Positions 42,865 through 53,273 are shown, counted from the stretch's first letter. The stretch: 64,000 nt of DNA from Sphingomonas sp. KRR8 (GCF_023559245.1 NZ_CP097462.1:1178001-1242000), one strand, 5' to 3'. Numbers and translations: made by a program. The notes: generated by a model from the sequence alone, not told the origin.

Positions 42865-44088
42865 TCAGGCGTTGGCGGCGATGAATTCCTCCACCACCGG
42901 CGCGATCCGCTCGCGCCACTTGCGCCCGTTGAAGATGCCGTAGTGCCCGACGCCTTCGGCCATCAGGTAGCGCTTCTTGCCCTCCGCCAGGCGCGTCGCC
43001 AGCGTCAGCGCCGCCTTGGTCTGCCCAAGCCCGCTGATGTCGTCGCGCTCGCCTTCCACCGCCAGCAGCGCCGTCTCGGTGATGGCGGCCAGGTCGACCG
43101 GACGCCCACGGTGGGTCAGCTCGCCCTTGGGCAGCAGGTGGCGCTGGAACACCACGTCCACCGTCTGCAGGTAGAATTCCGCCGTCATGTCGCAGACCGA
43201 GCGATATTCGTCGTAGAACGCCCGAGTGCCATCGGCGCTCTCCTCGTCGCCGACCACCAGATGCTTGAACATCTCGTAATGGCTGAGGAGATGGCTGCCG
43301 AGATTCATGGTCATGAAGCCCGCCAGCTGCAGGAAGCCCGGATACACCTTCCGCCCCGACCCCGGATAGATCCCGGGCACGGTCGCGATCACATTCTGCT
43401 GGAACCAGGAATGCGGCCGCTCGGTCGCCAGCGTGTTGACCGCCGTCGGCGCCTCGCGCGTGTCCACCGGGCCGCCCATCATGGTCAGTGACCTGGGCGT
43501 GCACGGATCATGGTCGGCGTTCATCAGCGCCACCGCGGCATAGGCCGGCACCGACGGCTGGCACACCGCCAGCATATGCCCGCCGCGCCCGATCGCGCCC
43601 ATGAACTCGATCAGATAATCGATATAATCGTCAAGGTCGAAGCTGCCCTTGTCGGTCGGCACCAGCTTGGCGTCCTGCCAGTCGGTGATGAACACGTCCT
43701 GGTGCGGCAGCAGCCGCTCCACCGTTCCGCGCAGCAGCGTGGCATAATGCCCCGACATCGGCGCCACGATCAGCAGCTTGGGCTGCCCTTCGGGCCCGCC
43801 CTCCTTTACGAAATGCTTGAGCTGCCCAAACGGCTTCCGCAGCACGATCTCCTCGCGCACGGGCACCAGCTTGCCGTCGATTTTCGTGTCGAACAGGTCG
43901 AAGCAGGGCTTGCCTCTTGGCGCGGCGGCGTGGGCGAACACGTCCAGGCTGGCCGCGATGTAGGGGCTCATGCCCGAATAGCGCAGCGGGTTGGCGGCGC
44001 TGTTCAGCCAGCTTGCGGAGAGGTCGGCCCAGCGGCTCGCCCCCGCCAGCCAGGAGCGCTGCACTTCATAGGCGTCGTAAAGCATCAA
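42865..44088 (-). CDS. phaZ: Intracellular polyhydroxybutyrate depolymerase
   Basis: 407 residues, no signal peptide. Intracellular PhaZ features: an alpha/beta hydrolase with cysteine nucleophile C176 in LAVCQPSVPAYAAVALM instead of the usual Ser, LIVAPMSGHYATLLRGTVE, ITDWQDAKLVPTDKGSFDLD and catalytic His in GVGHYGIFNGRKWR. It mobilises stored PHB granules. With the MaoC and thiolase genes it suggests this strain makes PHA, although no synthase is in the window. Confidence 0.92.
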   Translation of the reverse strand: MMLYDAYEVQRSWLAGASRWADLSASWLNSAANPLRYSGMSPYIAASLDVFAHAAAPRGKPCFDLFDTKIDGKLVPVREEIVLRKPFGQLKHFVKEGGPEGQPKLLIVAPMSGHYATLLRGTVERLLPHQDVFITDWQDAKLVPTDKGSFDLDDYIDYLIEFMGAIGRGGHMLAVCQPSVPAYAAVALMNADHDPCTPRSLTMMGGPVDTREAPTAVNTLATERPHSWFQQNVIATVPGIYPGSGRKVYPGFLQLAGFMTMNLGSHLLSHYEMFKHLVVGDEESADGTRAFYDEYRSVCDMTAEFYLQTVDVVFQRHLLPKGELTHRGRPVDLAAITETALLAVEGERDDISGLGQTKAALTLATRLAEGKKRYLMAEGVGHYGIFNGRKWRERIAPVVEEFIAANA

Positions 44089-44239
44089 CTTCCGATCAAA
44101 ACCAATTTGCTTTCAAACTGGTGTGGCGGGCAAAAGGTTGCTCGGCAAGACTGTTCGTTACCGGCCCGCAACCACGCGTCCCGCACCGGACCATTCGACC
44201 GGCTTTGTTTCGCACCGTCCCCCTGCTAATCGCCCGCCC

Positions 44240-46039
44240 ATGGCCACTGCTCCCGCTTCTCCTGCCGACTCCAAGGACAAGGGGAGCCGGAGCCTCGGCA
44301 ACCTCAAGCTCGTCTACAAGGCCGCTGGCCGCTACCCCGGCCGGATCGCCGGCGCGCTCTTCTTCCTGGCGCTGAGCTCGGGTGCCACGCTGGCGATTCC
44401 CTGGGGCTTCCGGCAGATCATCGATCGGGGCTTCAGTCAGGGCTCGCTCAACAGCACCGCGGTCAACCACGCCTTCCAGCTGCTGCTCGCCATCGTGCTG
44501 TTGCTGGCCGTTGCGACGGGTTGCCGCTTCTACTTCGTCTCCTGGCTGGGCGAGCGCACCGTCGCCGACCTCCGCCGTCAGGTGCAGGCCAACCTCCTCA
44601 CCCTCCCCCCGCGTTTCTTCGAGGAGAACCGCCCCTCGGAGATTGCCTCGCGGCTGACCGCCGACACCGCCATCCTCGAACAGGTGGTCGGCTCCTCCGT
44701 CTCCGTCGCGCTCAGGAACATCGTCACCGGCATCGGCGGCATCGTCTATCTGTTCACCTTGAGCCCCAAGCTCGCCGGCCTTCTGCTGGTCGCCATCCCG
44801 CTCCTGTTCGGCCCCATCCTGCTCTTCGGACGCAAGGTCCGCGCATTGTCCCGCGCCACTCAGGATCGCATCGCCGACGTCGGCGCCAACGTCGCCGAAG
44901 TGCTCGGCGCCATGCGCATCGTGCAGGCCTTCGGGCAGGAACCGCGGGAGCAGCAGCGCTTCGGCGACACGGTGGAACGCGCCTTCATGACCGCCCGCAC
45001 GCGCATGCGCCTTCGGGCCGTGATGACCGTGGTCCTGATCGCGCTCTTCTTCGGCGCCATCGTGCTGGTCATCTGGGAGGGCGCGCGCGACGTCGCCGCG
45101 GGCCGCATGACCGGCGGCGCGATCGCCGCCTTCATCTTCACCGGAGTGCTGGTCGGCGGCGCCTTCGCGGCGCTGTCCGAAACCTATGGCGACCTGCTGC
45201 GCGGCTCCGGCGCGGCCGGCCGCATCGGCGAGCTCCTCGCCGAGAAGGCGGAGATCCGCGCTCCCGCGAACCCGGTCACCCTTCCCACCCCGGCCATTGG
45301 CAGCCTTGCCTTCGAGGACGTCGAGTTCCGCTATCCCACCCGCCCCGACGACAAGGCGCTGCACGGCGTCACCCTCCACGTCGCGCCCGGGGAAACCGTG
45401 GCCGTGGTCGGCCCCTCCGGCGCCGGCAAGTCGACCCTGTTCCAGCTGGCGCTGCGCTTCTACGATCCGCAGTCCGGCCGAGTGCTGGTCGATGGCGTCG
45501 ACGTCCGCGACGCCACCCCGCAGGACGTCCGCAGCCGCATCGCCCTCGTCCCCCAGGAAACCGTGATCTTCGCGGCCAGTGCCAAGGACAACCTCCGCTA
45601 CGGCCGCTGGGACGCGTCGGACGCGGACATCGAGGCCGCCGCCCGGGCCGCCAACGCCCACGATTTCCTCCTCTCCCTTCCGGAGGGCTACGACACCTTC
45701 CTCGGCGAAGGCGGCGCTCGCCTGTCGGGCGGCCAGCGCCAGCGCCTCGCTATCGCTCGCGCGCTGCTCCGCGACGCTCCCCTGCTCCTCCTCGACGAGG
45801 CGACCAGCGCGCTCGACGCCGAGAGCGAGGCCGCCGTCCAGCAAGCGCTAGAGCGCCTGATGCAGACCCGCACGACCGTGGTCATCGCCCACCGCCTGGC
45901 CACCGTCCGCGCCGCCGACCGAATTATCGTCATGGACGGTGGCCGCATCGTCGAGCAGGGCACCCATGCCGAGCTGAATGCCCGTGGCGGACTCTACGCT
46001 CGCCTCGCCCGCCTTCAGTTCCAGGGCGAGGCCGCCTGA
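44240..46039 (+). CDS. ABC transporter, fused permease/ATPase (MsbA/exporter type)
   Basis: 599 residues from the ATG at 44240. Residues ~30-320 form a six-helix exporter domain (WLGERTVADLRRQVQANLLT, then FFEENRPSEIASRLTADT, a classic coupling region). The nucleotide-binding domain has Walker A from 391 (GPSGAGKST), signature LSGGQRQR from 495, Walker B LLLLDEATSALD from 515 and H-loop IAHRLATV. Likely a homodimeric lipid or drug exporter. Divergent from phaZ. Confidence 0.9.
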   Translation: MATAPASPADSKDKGSRSLGNLKLVYKAAGRYPGRIAGALFFLALSSGATLAIPWGFRQIIDRGFSQGSLNSTAVNHAFQLLLAIVLLLAVATGCRFYFVSWLGERTVADLRRQVQANLLTLPPRFFEENRPSEIASRLTADTAILEQVVGSSVSVALRNIVTGIGGIVYLFTLSPKLAGLLLVAIPLLFGPILLFGRKVRALSRATQDRIADVGANVAEVLGAMRIVQAFGQEPREQQRFGDTVERAFMTARTRMRLRAVMTVVLIALFFGAIVLVIWEGARDVAAGRMTGGAIAAFIFTGVLVGGAFAALSETYGDLLRGSGAAGRIGELLAEKAEIRAPANPVTLPTPAIGSLAFEDVEFRYPTRPDDKALHGVTLHVAPGETVAVVGPSGAGKSTLFQLALRFYDPQSGRVLVDGVDVRDATPQDVRSRIALVPQETVIFAASAKDNLRYGRWDASDADIEAAARAANAHDFLLSLPEGYDTFLGEGGARLSGGQRQRLAIARALLRDAPLLLLDEATSALDAESEAAVQQALERLMQTRTTVVIAHRLATVRAADRIIVMDGGRIVEQGTHAELNARGGLYARLARLQFQGEAA

Positions 46040-46094
46040 CCGACGCGCGCGGAGGATGATTGACTAGTAGGAGTTGCCGCGCTCCCAAGCCGAC

Positions 46095-46619
46095 ATGAGC
46101 GCGCCCTCCACTCCGCCCTCCGCCACCATCCTGCGCCCGGGCAAGGACGGGCTCCAGCGGGTCCCGGGCAACGGCCGCTGGAACGCGGAGACGGAGCGCA
46201 TCTTCCTCCAGGCGCTGCAGGGCAGCTGCAACATCCGGGCCAGCGCGCTGGCGGCTGGCTTCAGTTTCCAGAGCGCGCACAAGCGCCGCCGCCGCAACGC
46301 CGACTTCGCCCGCCGCTGGGACGAGGCGCTGGAGGAAGGGCTGCTGCGGCTCGAAAGCGAGCTTCTCACCGCCGCCCGGCACACGGTCGAGGGCACCCGC
46401 TACAGCGGGCCGATCACTGAAGTCAGCTTTGAATCCGCGCTCCAGCTGCTGGCCTTCCACACCCGCCGCCGGTTCGGCAAGGCCTGGCGCCCGCACCCCA
46501 GCGAACGCCAGCGGACCCACGCCGAGTTGACCGCCGAGCTGATCGAGCGGGTCGCCCGCGTCCGGCGGGTGGCCGACTGGCGCAACGCCCTTCCCGACGA
46601 TCCCGCCGCTGCCATCTGA
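46095..46619 (+). CDS. Hypothetical protein with HTH-like, terminase-small-subunit-like region
   Basis: About 174 residues from an ATG at 46095 (an upstream start at 46074 is possible). Arg-rich and helical. WNAETERIFLQALQGSCNIR, then ASALAAGFSFQSAHKRRRRN, has the look of an HTH used by phage terminase small subunits. The C-terminal half is helical with RRRFGKAWRPHPSERQRTH. No other phage genes are nearby. Function unknown. Confidence 0.55.
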   Translation: MSAPSTPPSATILRPGKDGLQRVPGNGRWNAETERIFLQALQGSCNIRASALAAGFSFQSAHKRRRRNADFARRWDEALEEGLLRLESELLTAARHTVEGTRYSGPITEVSFESALQLLAFHTRRRFGKAWRPHPSERQRTHAELTAELIERVARVRRVADWRNALPDDPAAAI

Positions 46620-46644
46620 CCAGAACGCGCGCTAAGACAGCCTC

Positions 46645-47016
46645 ATGCACCTCAGCCACGACCCCGCCGCTCCGCCGGCTCCGCAGATCAGCTTCGACCA
46701 GTTCCTCGCCGTCGACATCCGCGTCGGCCGGATCGTCGCGGCCGAGCCCTTCCCGCAGGCCCGCAAGCCGGCGTATAAGCTGACCATCGACTTCGGCGCG
46801 ACCATGGGCACCCGCCGCTCCTCGGCCCAGATCACGGAGCATTATACCCTCGACGACCTCCCCGGCCGGCTGGTCGCCGCGGTGGTCAATTTCCCCCCAC
46901 GCCAGATCGGCCCCTTCATTAGCGAAGTCCTGACGCTGGGCTTCCCGGACGAGGATGGAAGGGTGGTGCTGGTCACCCCCAGCCAGGAAGTCCCCCTCGG
47001 CGGCCGCCTGTTCTAG
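46645..47016 (+). CDS. csaA: CsaA-like tRNA-binding protein
   Basis: 123 residues, a single OB-fold tRNA-binding domain: QISFDQFLAVDIRVGRIVAA, KLTIDFGATMGTRRSSAQIT, AVVNFPPRQIGPFISEVLTL and VLVTPSQEVPLGGRLF match the CsaA family. CsaA dimers bind tRNA and have been described as secretion chaperones in Bacillus. The annotation rests on clear family resemblance. Confidence 0.88.
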   Translation: MHLSHDPAAPPAPQISFDQFLAVDIRVGRIVAAEPFPQARKPAYKLTIDFGATMGTRRSSAQITEHYTLDDLPGRLVAAVVNFPPRQIGPFISEVLTLGFPDEDGRVVLVTPSQEVPLGGRLF

Positions 47017-47090
47017 GCCACCTGCCAGCGGCCGCCTTGCAATCGAGCCATTGTTGAACGATCCTTCGGCGGAAATTGGCCGAGGAAGGC

Positions 47091-49190
47091 ATGCCGCAAG
47101 AGCGATCGAGACGGCGTCTTGCGGCAATATTGGCCGCGGATGTCATCGGCTACAGTGGCCTGATGGGCCTTGACGAGCGAGGCACCCACCTCGCCGTCAA
47201 GCGCTTACGAACCGATCGCCTTGAACCGCTCCTCCGGCGCTTCGACGGTCGCCTGATCAAGACCACGGGCGACGGCTTCCTGTTCGAATTCGACAGCGTG
47301 TTCGACGCCTTCGACTTCGCTTCTGTCGTTCAGGGACAGGGCGGCGGAGAAGCAGACCTCCGGCTTCGCATGGGCCTCAACATCGGGGACATCATCCTCG
47401 ACGACGGTGACGTGTTCGGCGACGGGGTGAACATCGCCGCGCGGCTTGAGCCGAAAAGCCCGCCGTGTGGCATCCTGATCTCCCATCGCGCGTGGGAAGA
47501 CCTGCGGCGACTGCCCCTGACGTTCAGTGATGCGGGCCTGCTCGATCTGAAGAACATCAGGGAGCCTCTGCGTGCCTGGAGCCTCGATGGCGAACAGCTC
47601 CGGGCCTATTCGCAGACGCTCGAGGCACCTGACCTGCCGGTCACTGCCACCAGAACGGACGACGCCGTCGTTGCCGCAGACCCGCCGGTGGCGGCGGGGA
47701 AAGGCTCGACGAACCGGCGGCGGTCACTGGTGCTCGGCAGCCTGGCGCTGCTGCTTCTGGGCATAGGCGGGCTGTGGTTCGCCCTCCGCCCCGCCAGCGC
47801 GGTTCAGCATGCGATGGAGGTCCGGCTGGCGGACTTCCAGCTTCTCTCGAAAGAGCTGCCGGACACCCTCGGCACCGCCATCCGCGATGAGATCGTCGCC
47901 GCGTTCAACAAGGACGGGGTGGTTGGCGTCTCCACGGCGGCCGGTCCGCCACCGGGTCAGGCGCCGGCCTATCTGCTTGCCGGCACCGTGCAGCGTACCG
48001 ACCGCAACATCCGGGTCATCACGCACCTCACCAATGAGCGCTCGACGGAAACGCTCTGGTCCCGCAGTTTCGATTATGGCGCCGATCAGGTCGCGAACAT
48101 CCCGCGACACATCGCCGTGGACGCGGGCAACGTCGTCCGGTGCGGCCTGTTCGGAGCGTCGACCTACCGCAAGCCGCTGCCCGACAATGTGCTGAGCGAC
48201 TATCTCCAGTTCTGCCAGGGGCATTGGAACCCCGACATGGCGGAAGGCCGCAATGCCCTGATCCCTGCGCAGCGGGTGGTGGCCGCCGTCCCGGACTTCT
48301 CCTGGGGCTGGGCCGCCGTTGCCGGTGCCTATTGGAAAGTGGCCGGAACGGCCGGCGACGAAAGGCTCGCGGCCAAGGCGCGGGCCAGCGGACGTGAGGC
48401 GGCCGACCGCGCCGTGGCGATCGATCCCCGCAACAGCGAGGCGCTATACATCAAGGCCATGCTGCTGGACCCGACCGACTGGCTCGCCCGCGAAGCCCTG
48501 TTCAAGCGGGCAGTCGCCGCGCGCCGCCTCGATTGCGGGTGCGAGCATCATCAATATGGCTGGATGCTGGCCAATGTCGGGCGCACCGCCGAAGCGCTCG
48601 AAGAGCTTCACCAGGCCAACAACATGCTGGCGCTTTACGTCTACACGCCCCTGACGCTCGCCGACGTGCTGGTCGCCGCCGGGCGGATTGATGAGGCTAA
48701 ACCAATCTATGACGCCGCCATCGCCCTGGCACCCAACCCGGAGTTCATGGAGGACCTGACCGCCACCAAGGCTCTGCGGACGAGGGATGCGGAGGCGCTG
48801 CGCAGGCCCGACCTGCCGATCCCGAACCCGGTGCGGGCGGCGCTATTGCAAGGCTATCGCGCGCTCGCCGGACAGGACCCCGCCGCGCGCACGGCCGCCG
48901 CCCAGGCTCTGCTCGCGCTTCCCCAGGACCAGCAGACCGCCGCTGTCGGAATGCTGCTCGCCGACCTCGGCAAACCGCATGAGGCGCTCCGGATCGTCGC
49001 CAGGCTCGCCGCGGTCACGGGCAATGGACCGTCGCTGTTCTGGTATCCAAGCATGCGCAAAAGCCTGGACGATCCGGCTTTTCCACAGATTGCCAGGAGC
49101 CTCGGGCTCATCGCCTACTGGACGAAAAGCCGCACCAGGCCGGACGTCTGCAGCGGCCAGGCCCCGCCCGCCTTCTGCCAGCTGCTCTGA
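47091..49190 (+). CDS. Class III adenylate/guanylate cyclase with TPR region
   Basis: 699 residues from the ATG at 47091. Residues 1-155: class III cyclase with metal aspartates D17 (LAADVIGYS) and D61 (KTTGDGFLFEF), and FGDGVNIAARLE. One membrane helix follows (SLVLGSLALLLLGIGGLWFA, ~210-230), then a FlgO/TolB-like segment (VQRTDRNIRVITHLTNERST) and TPR-type helices to the end. It likely makes cAMP in the cytosol with a periplasmic sensory half; the ligand is unknown. Confidence 0.82.
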   Translation: MPQERSRRRLAAILAADVIGYSGLMGLDERGTHLAVKRLRTDRLEPLLRRFDGRLIKTTGDGFLFEFDSVFDAFDFASVVQGQGGGEADLRLRMGLNIGDIILDDGDVFGDGVNIAARLEPKSPPCGILISHRAWEDLRRLPLTFSDAGLLDLKNIREPLRAWSLDGEQLRAYSQTLEAPDLPVTATRTDDAVVAADPPVAAGKGSTNRRRSLVLGSLALLLLGIGGLWFALRPASAVQHAMEVRLADFQLLSKELPDTLGTAIRDEIVAAFNKDGVVGVSTAAGPPPGQAPAYLLAGTVQRTDRNIRVITHLTNERSTETLWSRSFDYGADQVANIPRHIAVDAGNVVRCGLFGASTYRKPLPDNVLSDYLQFCQGHWNPDMAEGRNALIPAQRVVAAVPDFSWGWAAVAGAYWKVAGTAGDERLAAKARASGREAADRAVAIDPRNSEALYIKAMLLDPTDWLAREALFKRAVAARRLDCGCEHHQYGWMLANVGRTAEALEELHQANNMLALYVYTPLTLADVLVAAGRIDEAKPIYDAAIALAPNPEFMEDLTATKALRTRDAEALRRPDLPIPNPVRAALLQGYRALAGQDPAARTAAAQALLALPQDQQTAAVGMLLADLGKPHEALRIVARLAAVTGNGPSLFWYPSMRKSLDDPAFPQIARSLGLIAYWTKSRTRPDVCSGQAPPAFCQLL

Positions 49191-49217
49191 TCGACCGGCA
49201 GGAGCGCTCCGCCAGTG

Positions 49218-51710
49218 CTAGCTCGCGACTCCAAGGTCATCCAGTTCGGCGAGCTTGGCGGCGAGTTCTTCCTGGCGGAAGGGCTTTTCCAGTCGCACGA
49301 GGTCCGGGCCGATGCCGCCGGCTTCCGCATAGCCGGACACGAGCAGGATCTTGAGCGCGGGGTTGTTCGCCTTGGCCGTGCGCGCCAGTTCGGCGCCAGT
49401 CATGCCCGGCATCAGGTGATCGGTGACGAGGAGGTCGATTTCCCCGCCCCTCAGCAGCAACGGCAGCGCTTCGCTGGCGGAAGCGGCTTCGACGACCGAA
49501 AAGCCAAGCTCCGTCAGCATGTCGGCGGTGCTGATCCGAACCACCTCCTCATCGTCGACCAGCAGCGCCCGGCCGCCTGTCCGCGGCGCCGGCGCGGCAT
49601 CGGCGCGCATGGGTTCCTGATCGCCCAGATCGCTGGTGGTCGGCAGCCAGACTTCGACGTTGGTTCCAAGCCCGGGCTCGCTCTCGATGGTCAGGGTGCC
49701 GCCCAGCTGGACGGCGAGCCCGTGCACCATCGACAGGCCCAGCCCCGTTCCGCGCCCGACGCCCTTGGTCGAATAGAACGGCTCAATGGCCCGCTCGCGG
49801 GTCGCCGGGTCCATGCCGACACCCGTGTCCGACACCGACAGGGTGAGGTACCGGCCCGGCGCCAGCCCGGTTGGTCGTGGACCGTTCGTTCCCCGGTCGC
49901 TGACCGATAGTCGGAGCAGGCCCCCGTCAGGCATGGCGTCGCGGGCGTTCACGCACAGGTTCAGGACCGCCATCTCGACCTGATTGGCATCGGCGATGGC
50001 CGGCGGCAAGGCGTCGCCGATCTCCACCTTCACCTTGATCTGGGGTCCGCTGGTGCTGGCGATGAGGTTGGCCATCCCGGCCACCAACTCGCCGATCTCG
50101 ACTGGCCGGGGCTGCAGTGGCTGGCGCCGCGCAAAGGCCAGCAGGCGCTGCACCAAGATGCGCGCGCGTTCCGCCGATTGCAGCGCGCCGTCGATCAGCC
50201 GCTGCTCCCGCTGCCCACCCACCTGCCGCCGCTGCAACAGGTCGAGCGAGCCGATGATCGGGCTCAGAAGATTGTTGAAGTCATGGGCAACCCCTCCGGT
50301 AAGCGCCCCCATCGCTTCCATCTTCTGGCTCTGGCGAAGCTGTTCGTGAGCCCGCTCCAGTTCGGCCGTCCGTTCGGCCACCCTCTGCTCCAGCGTGTCG
50401 TTGAGTTCGCGCAGCGTTTCCTCCGCGCGCTTCTGGTCCGTGATGTCGACCTGGATACCGTCCCACACCACCGTTCCGTCAGGTTGCGAACGTGGCTCCG
50501 ACCGCAAGTGAGCCCACCGCACCTCCCCATTGGCGTGGCGGAACCGCACCTCGATCTCGAATCGCGAGCAATTACGGATCGCCTCGACCGACGCCAGGGC
50601 AAAGCGTTCCCGGTCTTCCCCCACGATCATCTGGTACGGCAGGGTCGGATCGGCCATGACCTGCTCGACGCTCAGTCCACTCATCCGCTCGTGACTTTGC
50701 GAGAGGTAAGTGAAGTGACGATTGCTGCCGTCGGCATTGCCGGACATCTGGTAGACCGAACCGCCGGGCAGATTATCGGTCAGGGCGCGCAGCCGCGCCT
50801 CACTCTCCCGCAGGGCGTCAACCGCGGCATGATGGGCCGTAACGTCGTGGCCCTCGACGAAAATGCCCGTGACCTGCCCGTTTGAATCGATCAGCGGCTC
50901 GTAGATGAAATCAAGCAGCCGCTCTTGCGCCGGTTCCCTGTTCGGCGACTCGATCCGGATCGGCACGCCATCAGCGACAAAGCGTTGCCCGGTCCGGAAG
51001 ACCTGTTCCAGCAGGCTGAAGAACTGCTGACCTTCCAGCTCGGGAAAGGTTTCGCGCACGGTCTTGCCGACATAATCGCGGTCTCCGAACAGCCGGCGGT
51101 ACGTCGCGTTGACGAACTCGAATTCGTGCTCCGGACCTTTCAGGATGGTGATGAACCCCGGCGCCTGCTCGAACATCCGCGCAAGACGCTCCCGCTCTTC
51201 CTCTTCGCGCCGTCGCAGCAGGACCGCTTCGGTGGTCTCGGTGCAGGTGCAGAACATGCCTGCCACCTGGCCGTCGTCGTCGAACACCGGCGAATAAGAG
51301 AAGGTGAACCACGTCTGCTCGTCGAAGCCCTTGCGGTTCATCAGCAGCGGGAGGTCCTGGTGGAAGCTCGCCTCGCCCGCCAGTGCGGCGTCGATCAGCG
51401 GCGAAATGTCGGCCCAGATTTCGCCCCAGATATCGCGAAAGCGCCTACCCAGCGCCGCCGGGTGCTTCTCTCCGAGGATGTCCGCATAAGGGTCGTTGTA
51501 GAGGAAGGCGAGTTCAGGCCCCCAGGCGACAAACATGGGAAAGCGCGAATTGAGCAGCAGCGAGACGATCGCCCGCAACGCCGCCGGCCAGCCTTCGGGC
51601 GGACCAAGCGACGATGTCGACCAGTCGTTCGTGCGCATCAGCGCACCGACGGCGGAGTGCGGGAACAGATGATCCGACGATTTGGGGGAGTTCGTGTCGA
51701 TCACGCATGC
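49218..51710 (-). CDS. PAS-domain hybrid sensor histidine kinase
   Basis: 830 residues from the ATG at 51710. Three PAS domains (~20-150, ~165-300, ~310-435; PAS/PAC edges such as [19 protein letters not shown]), a coiled coil, HisKA with H476 ([11 protein letters not shown]), HATPase_c ([38 protein letters not shown]) and a C-terminal receiver with D764 (LVTDHLMPG). No transmembrane segment, so it senses a cytosolic cue. The first PAS shows no haem or flavin signature I can name. No dedicated regulator adjoins it. Confidence 0.9.
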   Translation of the reverse strand, partial: ACVIDTNSPKSSDHLFPHSAVGALMRTNDWSTSSLGPPEGWPAALRAIVSLLLNSRFPMFVAWGPELAFLYNDPYADILGEKHPAALGRRFRDIWGEIWADISPLIDAALAGEASFHQDLPLLMNRKGFDEQTWFTFSYSPVFDDDGQVAGMFCTCTETTEAVLLRRREEEERERLARMFEQAPGFITILKGPEHEFEFVNATYRRLFGDRDYVGKTVRETFPELEGQQFFSLLEQVFRTGQRFVADGVPIRIESPNREPAQERLLDFIYEPLIDSNGQVTGIFVEGHDVTAHHAAVDALRESEARLRALTDNLPGGSVYQMSGNADGSNRHFTYLSQSHERMSGLSVEQVMADPTLPYQMIVGEDRERFALASVEAIRNCSRFEIEVRFRHANGEVRWAHLRSEPRSQPDGTVVWDGIQVDITDQKRAEETLRELNDTLEQRVAERTAELERAHEQLRQSQKMEAMGALTGGVAHDFNNLLSPIIGSLDLLQRRQVGGQREQRLIDGALQSAERARILVQRLLAFARRQPLQPRPVEIGELVAGMANLIASTSGPQIKVKVEIGDALPPAIADANQVEMAVLNLCVNARDAMPDGGLLRLSVSDRGTNGPRPTGLAPGRYLTLSVSDTGVGMDPATRERAIEPFYSTKGVGRGTGLGLSMVHGLAVQLGGTLTIESEPGLGTNVEVWLPTTSDLGDQEPMRADAAPAPRTGGRALLVDDEEVVRISTADMLTELGFSVVEAASASEALPLLLRGGEIDLLVTDHLMPGMTGAELARTAKANNPALKILLVSGYAEAGGIGPDLVRLEKPFRQEELAAKLAELDDLGVAS

Positions 51711-52024
51711 CATCTGCGCCGAAGCTCTCGTTCCGTCTACCACGAAGAAGGGTCGCAACGACGGCCAGGTCTTCGACGGACAACTTCAGGCTGATCTTTC
51801 CCATTGGCTTCGACGAAGCGCAAACAGAAGAGCTGCAGGAGGTTCGATCTTTTGCTGGCGGCGCAATACCCCATGCAGGCAGTCAACCGGAGCGTAGCAA
51901 GGCGCGCAGGCCGAGGTTGATGACGACTTCGCTCGCGAACTCGCGCCAGCCGTCCAGCCGCTTGGGAAAGACGAAAGTGCAGGCGAGATCCCGAGGCTTC
52001 GCCTTGCCGTCATGGCTTTGCTGA

Positions 52025-52052
52025 GGGCGCTCCGCGGATTAGCGGAGCGCCC
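52025..52052 (-). terminator. Terminator-like hairpin
   Basis: GGGCGCTCCGC-N6-GCGGAGCGCCC: a perfect 11-bp stem 7 bp beyond the stop of the minus-strand gene at 52060. The T tract is weak. Confidence 0.65.
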
Positions 52053-52059
52053 GCCGAGC

Positions 52060-52500
52060 CTACTTGCCCTTGAGGTCCAGCTCCTGCAGCAGGATGGAGC
52101 CGCGCTGCTTGCGCATGACGGCCCGACCGCCCATCGCCGTATCCAGGGCATGAGCGTCACTTTTCATGAACGCCTCATACTCGGCCTGACGGCGGAGATC
52201 TTCCGCGCGGGTCGTCATCTCCTTGAACCGCGTAACCAGGTAAAGGTCCGGCTCCCCGTCCCGCTTGTTGACGTTGGCGAGCACGAAGTAATCGTCGATA
52301 TAGCCCTTCTGCTTGGCGAACTCCTGCGTCCGCTTCCACTGGCCGGCCAGGAAGTCCGCATAATTCTCGGCCTGGCCTGGCAGGACCTCGATGTCCGAAA
52401 CGGTCCAATAGCTGCCCGGCGTATAGGAACTGCTCTGCGCCAGAGCCGGACTCGCGAACATCAGCGCGCCCGCGCAGGCGGCGATCATCAGCTTTTTCAT
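52060..52500 (-). CDS. Exported hypothetical protein
   Basis: 146 residues from the ATG at 52500 (GGGGGA upstream). A signal peptide (MKKLMIAACAGALMFASPALA) precedes a ferredoxin-like alpha/beta domain (SYWTVSDIEVLPGQAENYAD, LYLVTRFKEMTTRAEDLRRQ) resembling dimeric NIPSNAP/monooxygenase-like folds. Periplasmic. Function unknown. A hairpin lies in its leader and another after its stop. Confidence 0.68.
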   Translation of the reverse strand: MKKLMIAACAGALMFASPALAQSSSYTPGSYWTVSDIEVLPGQAENYADFLAGQWKRTQEFAKQKGYIDDYFVLANVNKRDGEPDLYLVTRFKEMTTRAEDLRRQAEYEAFMKSDAHALDTAMGGRAVMRKQRGSILLQELDLKGK

Positions 52501-52516
52501 GGTAAGTCCCCCAAAC

Positions 52517-52539
52517 AAGCGACAAGCCATTTGTCGCTT
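52517..52539. repeat. Leader hairpin upstream of the exported protein
   Basis: AAGCGACAA-GCCAT-TTGTCGCTT, a perfect 9-bp stem 17 bp before the start codon. Could be an operator or 5'-UTR stem. Confidence 0.45.
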
Positions 52540-52792
52540 TCAGCACGCAAACGCGGCTCGCAGGCATACCCGGCGCTTGCGGGACTCGGAGACGAGACGT
52601 TACCAATCACCACGGGTGCAAACAGTTGGCAAGTTAATGTTAATATAACGCGAGGCTCGCGGCTAAGGCGGAAACGTCTGAAGCGAAACGCAAGACCAAC
52701 CGACACCACCCACCATCATCTCAGTGCGGCGCCGGGCGGCAACTGGCCGGCGTCCCACTTCGGCTTCTTTCTGTCCGGCACCGCTCCTCGCC

Positions 52793-53218
52793 TCAGAACT
52801 GACCGTAAGCCTCGTTTCCGACGAACCCCAGCCGAGTCAGATGGGCCCGGCGGGTCATCACCAGCACCTCATCGACCGGACCGTAGGGGGCGCCGGCCAC
52901 CGGCTGCAGCTGGAGCTCGGGCTCGTCGCGCGCCTGGCCGGCGGAGTCGAGCAGTGCCTGCAGCTGGGACCGGCTAACGGACACCCCGTTGAACAGCAGT
53001 CCACCACCTTCTGTCACCACCAGCTTGTTCTTGATGGGGTCGAGCGTCACCGGCGGCGGCGCACCGTTGGGCAGATCCAGCTTCACCGCATGGGTCTGCA
53101 GGGGAATGGTGATGATCAGCATCACCAGCAGGACCAGCAACACGTCGATGAGCGGGGTGGTGTTCATCTCCACCATCGGCGAGGAATTCATGCGGACGGC
53201 GGGGGCGGACAGGCTCAT
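52793..53218 (-). CDS. Orphan ExbD/TolR biopolymer transporter protein
   Basis: 141 residues from the ATG at 53218 with AGGAGGTTGAGC in front. Typical ExbD: short cytoplasmic start, one helix (TTPLIDVLLVLLVMLIITIP) with the proton-path Asp in PLIDV, and a periplasmic domain ending LTRLGFVGNEAYGQF. It closely resembles the second ExbD of the main operon (shared ITIP-QTHAVKLDLP, DPIKNK and GFVGNEAYG). It has no ExbB or TonB beside it and would need to join a complex made elsewhere. A 24-bp palindrome precedes it. Confidence 0.9.
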   Translation of the reverse strand: MSLSAPAVRMNSSPMVEMNTTPLIDVLLVLLVMLIITIPLQTHAVKLDLPNGAPPPVTLDPIKNKLVVTEGGGLLFNGVSVSRSQLQALLDSAGQARDEPELQLQPVAGAPYGPVDEVLVMTRRAHLTRLGFVGNEAYGQF

Positions 53219-53236
53219 GCTCAACCTCCTCATCAC

Positions 53237-53260
53237 TATGAGACATTGTAACGTCTCATA
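53237..53260. promoter_or_regulatory. 24-bp palindrome upstream of the orphan exbD
   Basis: TATGAGAC-ATTGTAAC-GTCTCATA, perfect 8-bp arms with an 8-bp spacer, starting 19 bp before the start codon. A regulator operator or leader hairpin. The neighbouring LytTR protein is a candidate binder, unproven. Confidence 0.6.
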
Positions 53261-53273
53261 CTCTTTGGGGCTC

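Noticed and set aside
46095..46619. Prophage based on a terminase-small-subunit-like protein
   Set aside because: No neighbouring large subunit, portal, integrase or att-like repeats; csaA-like and cyclase genes follow directly.
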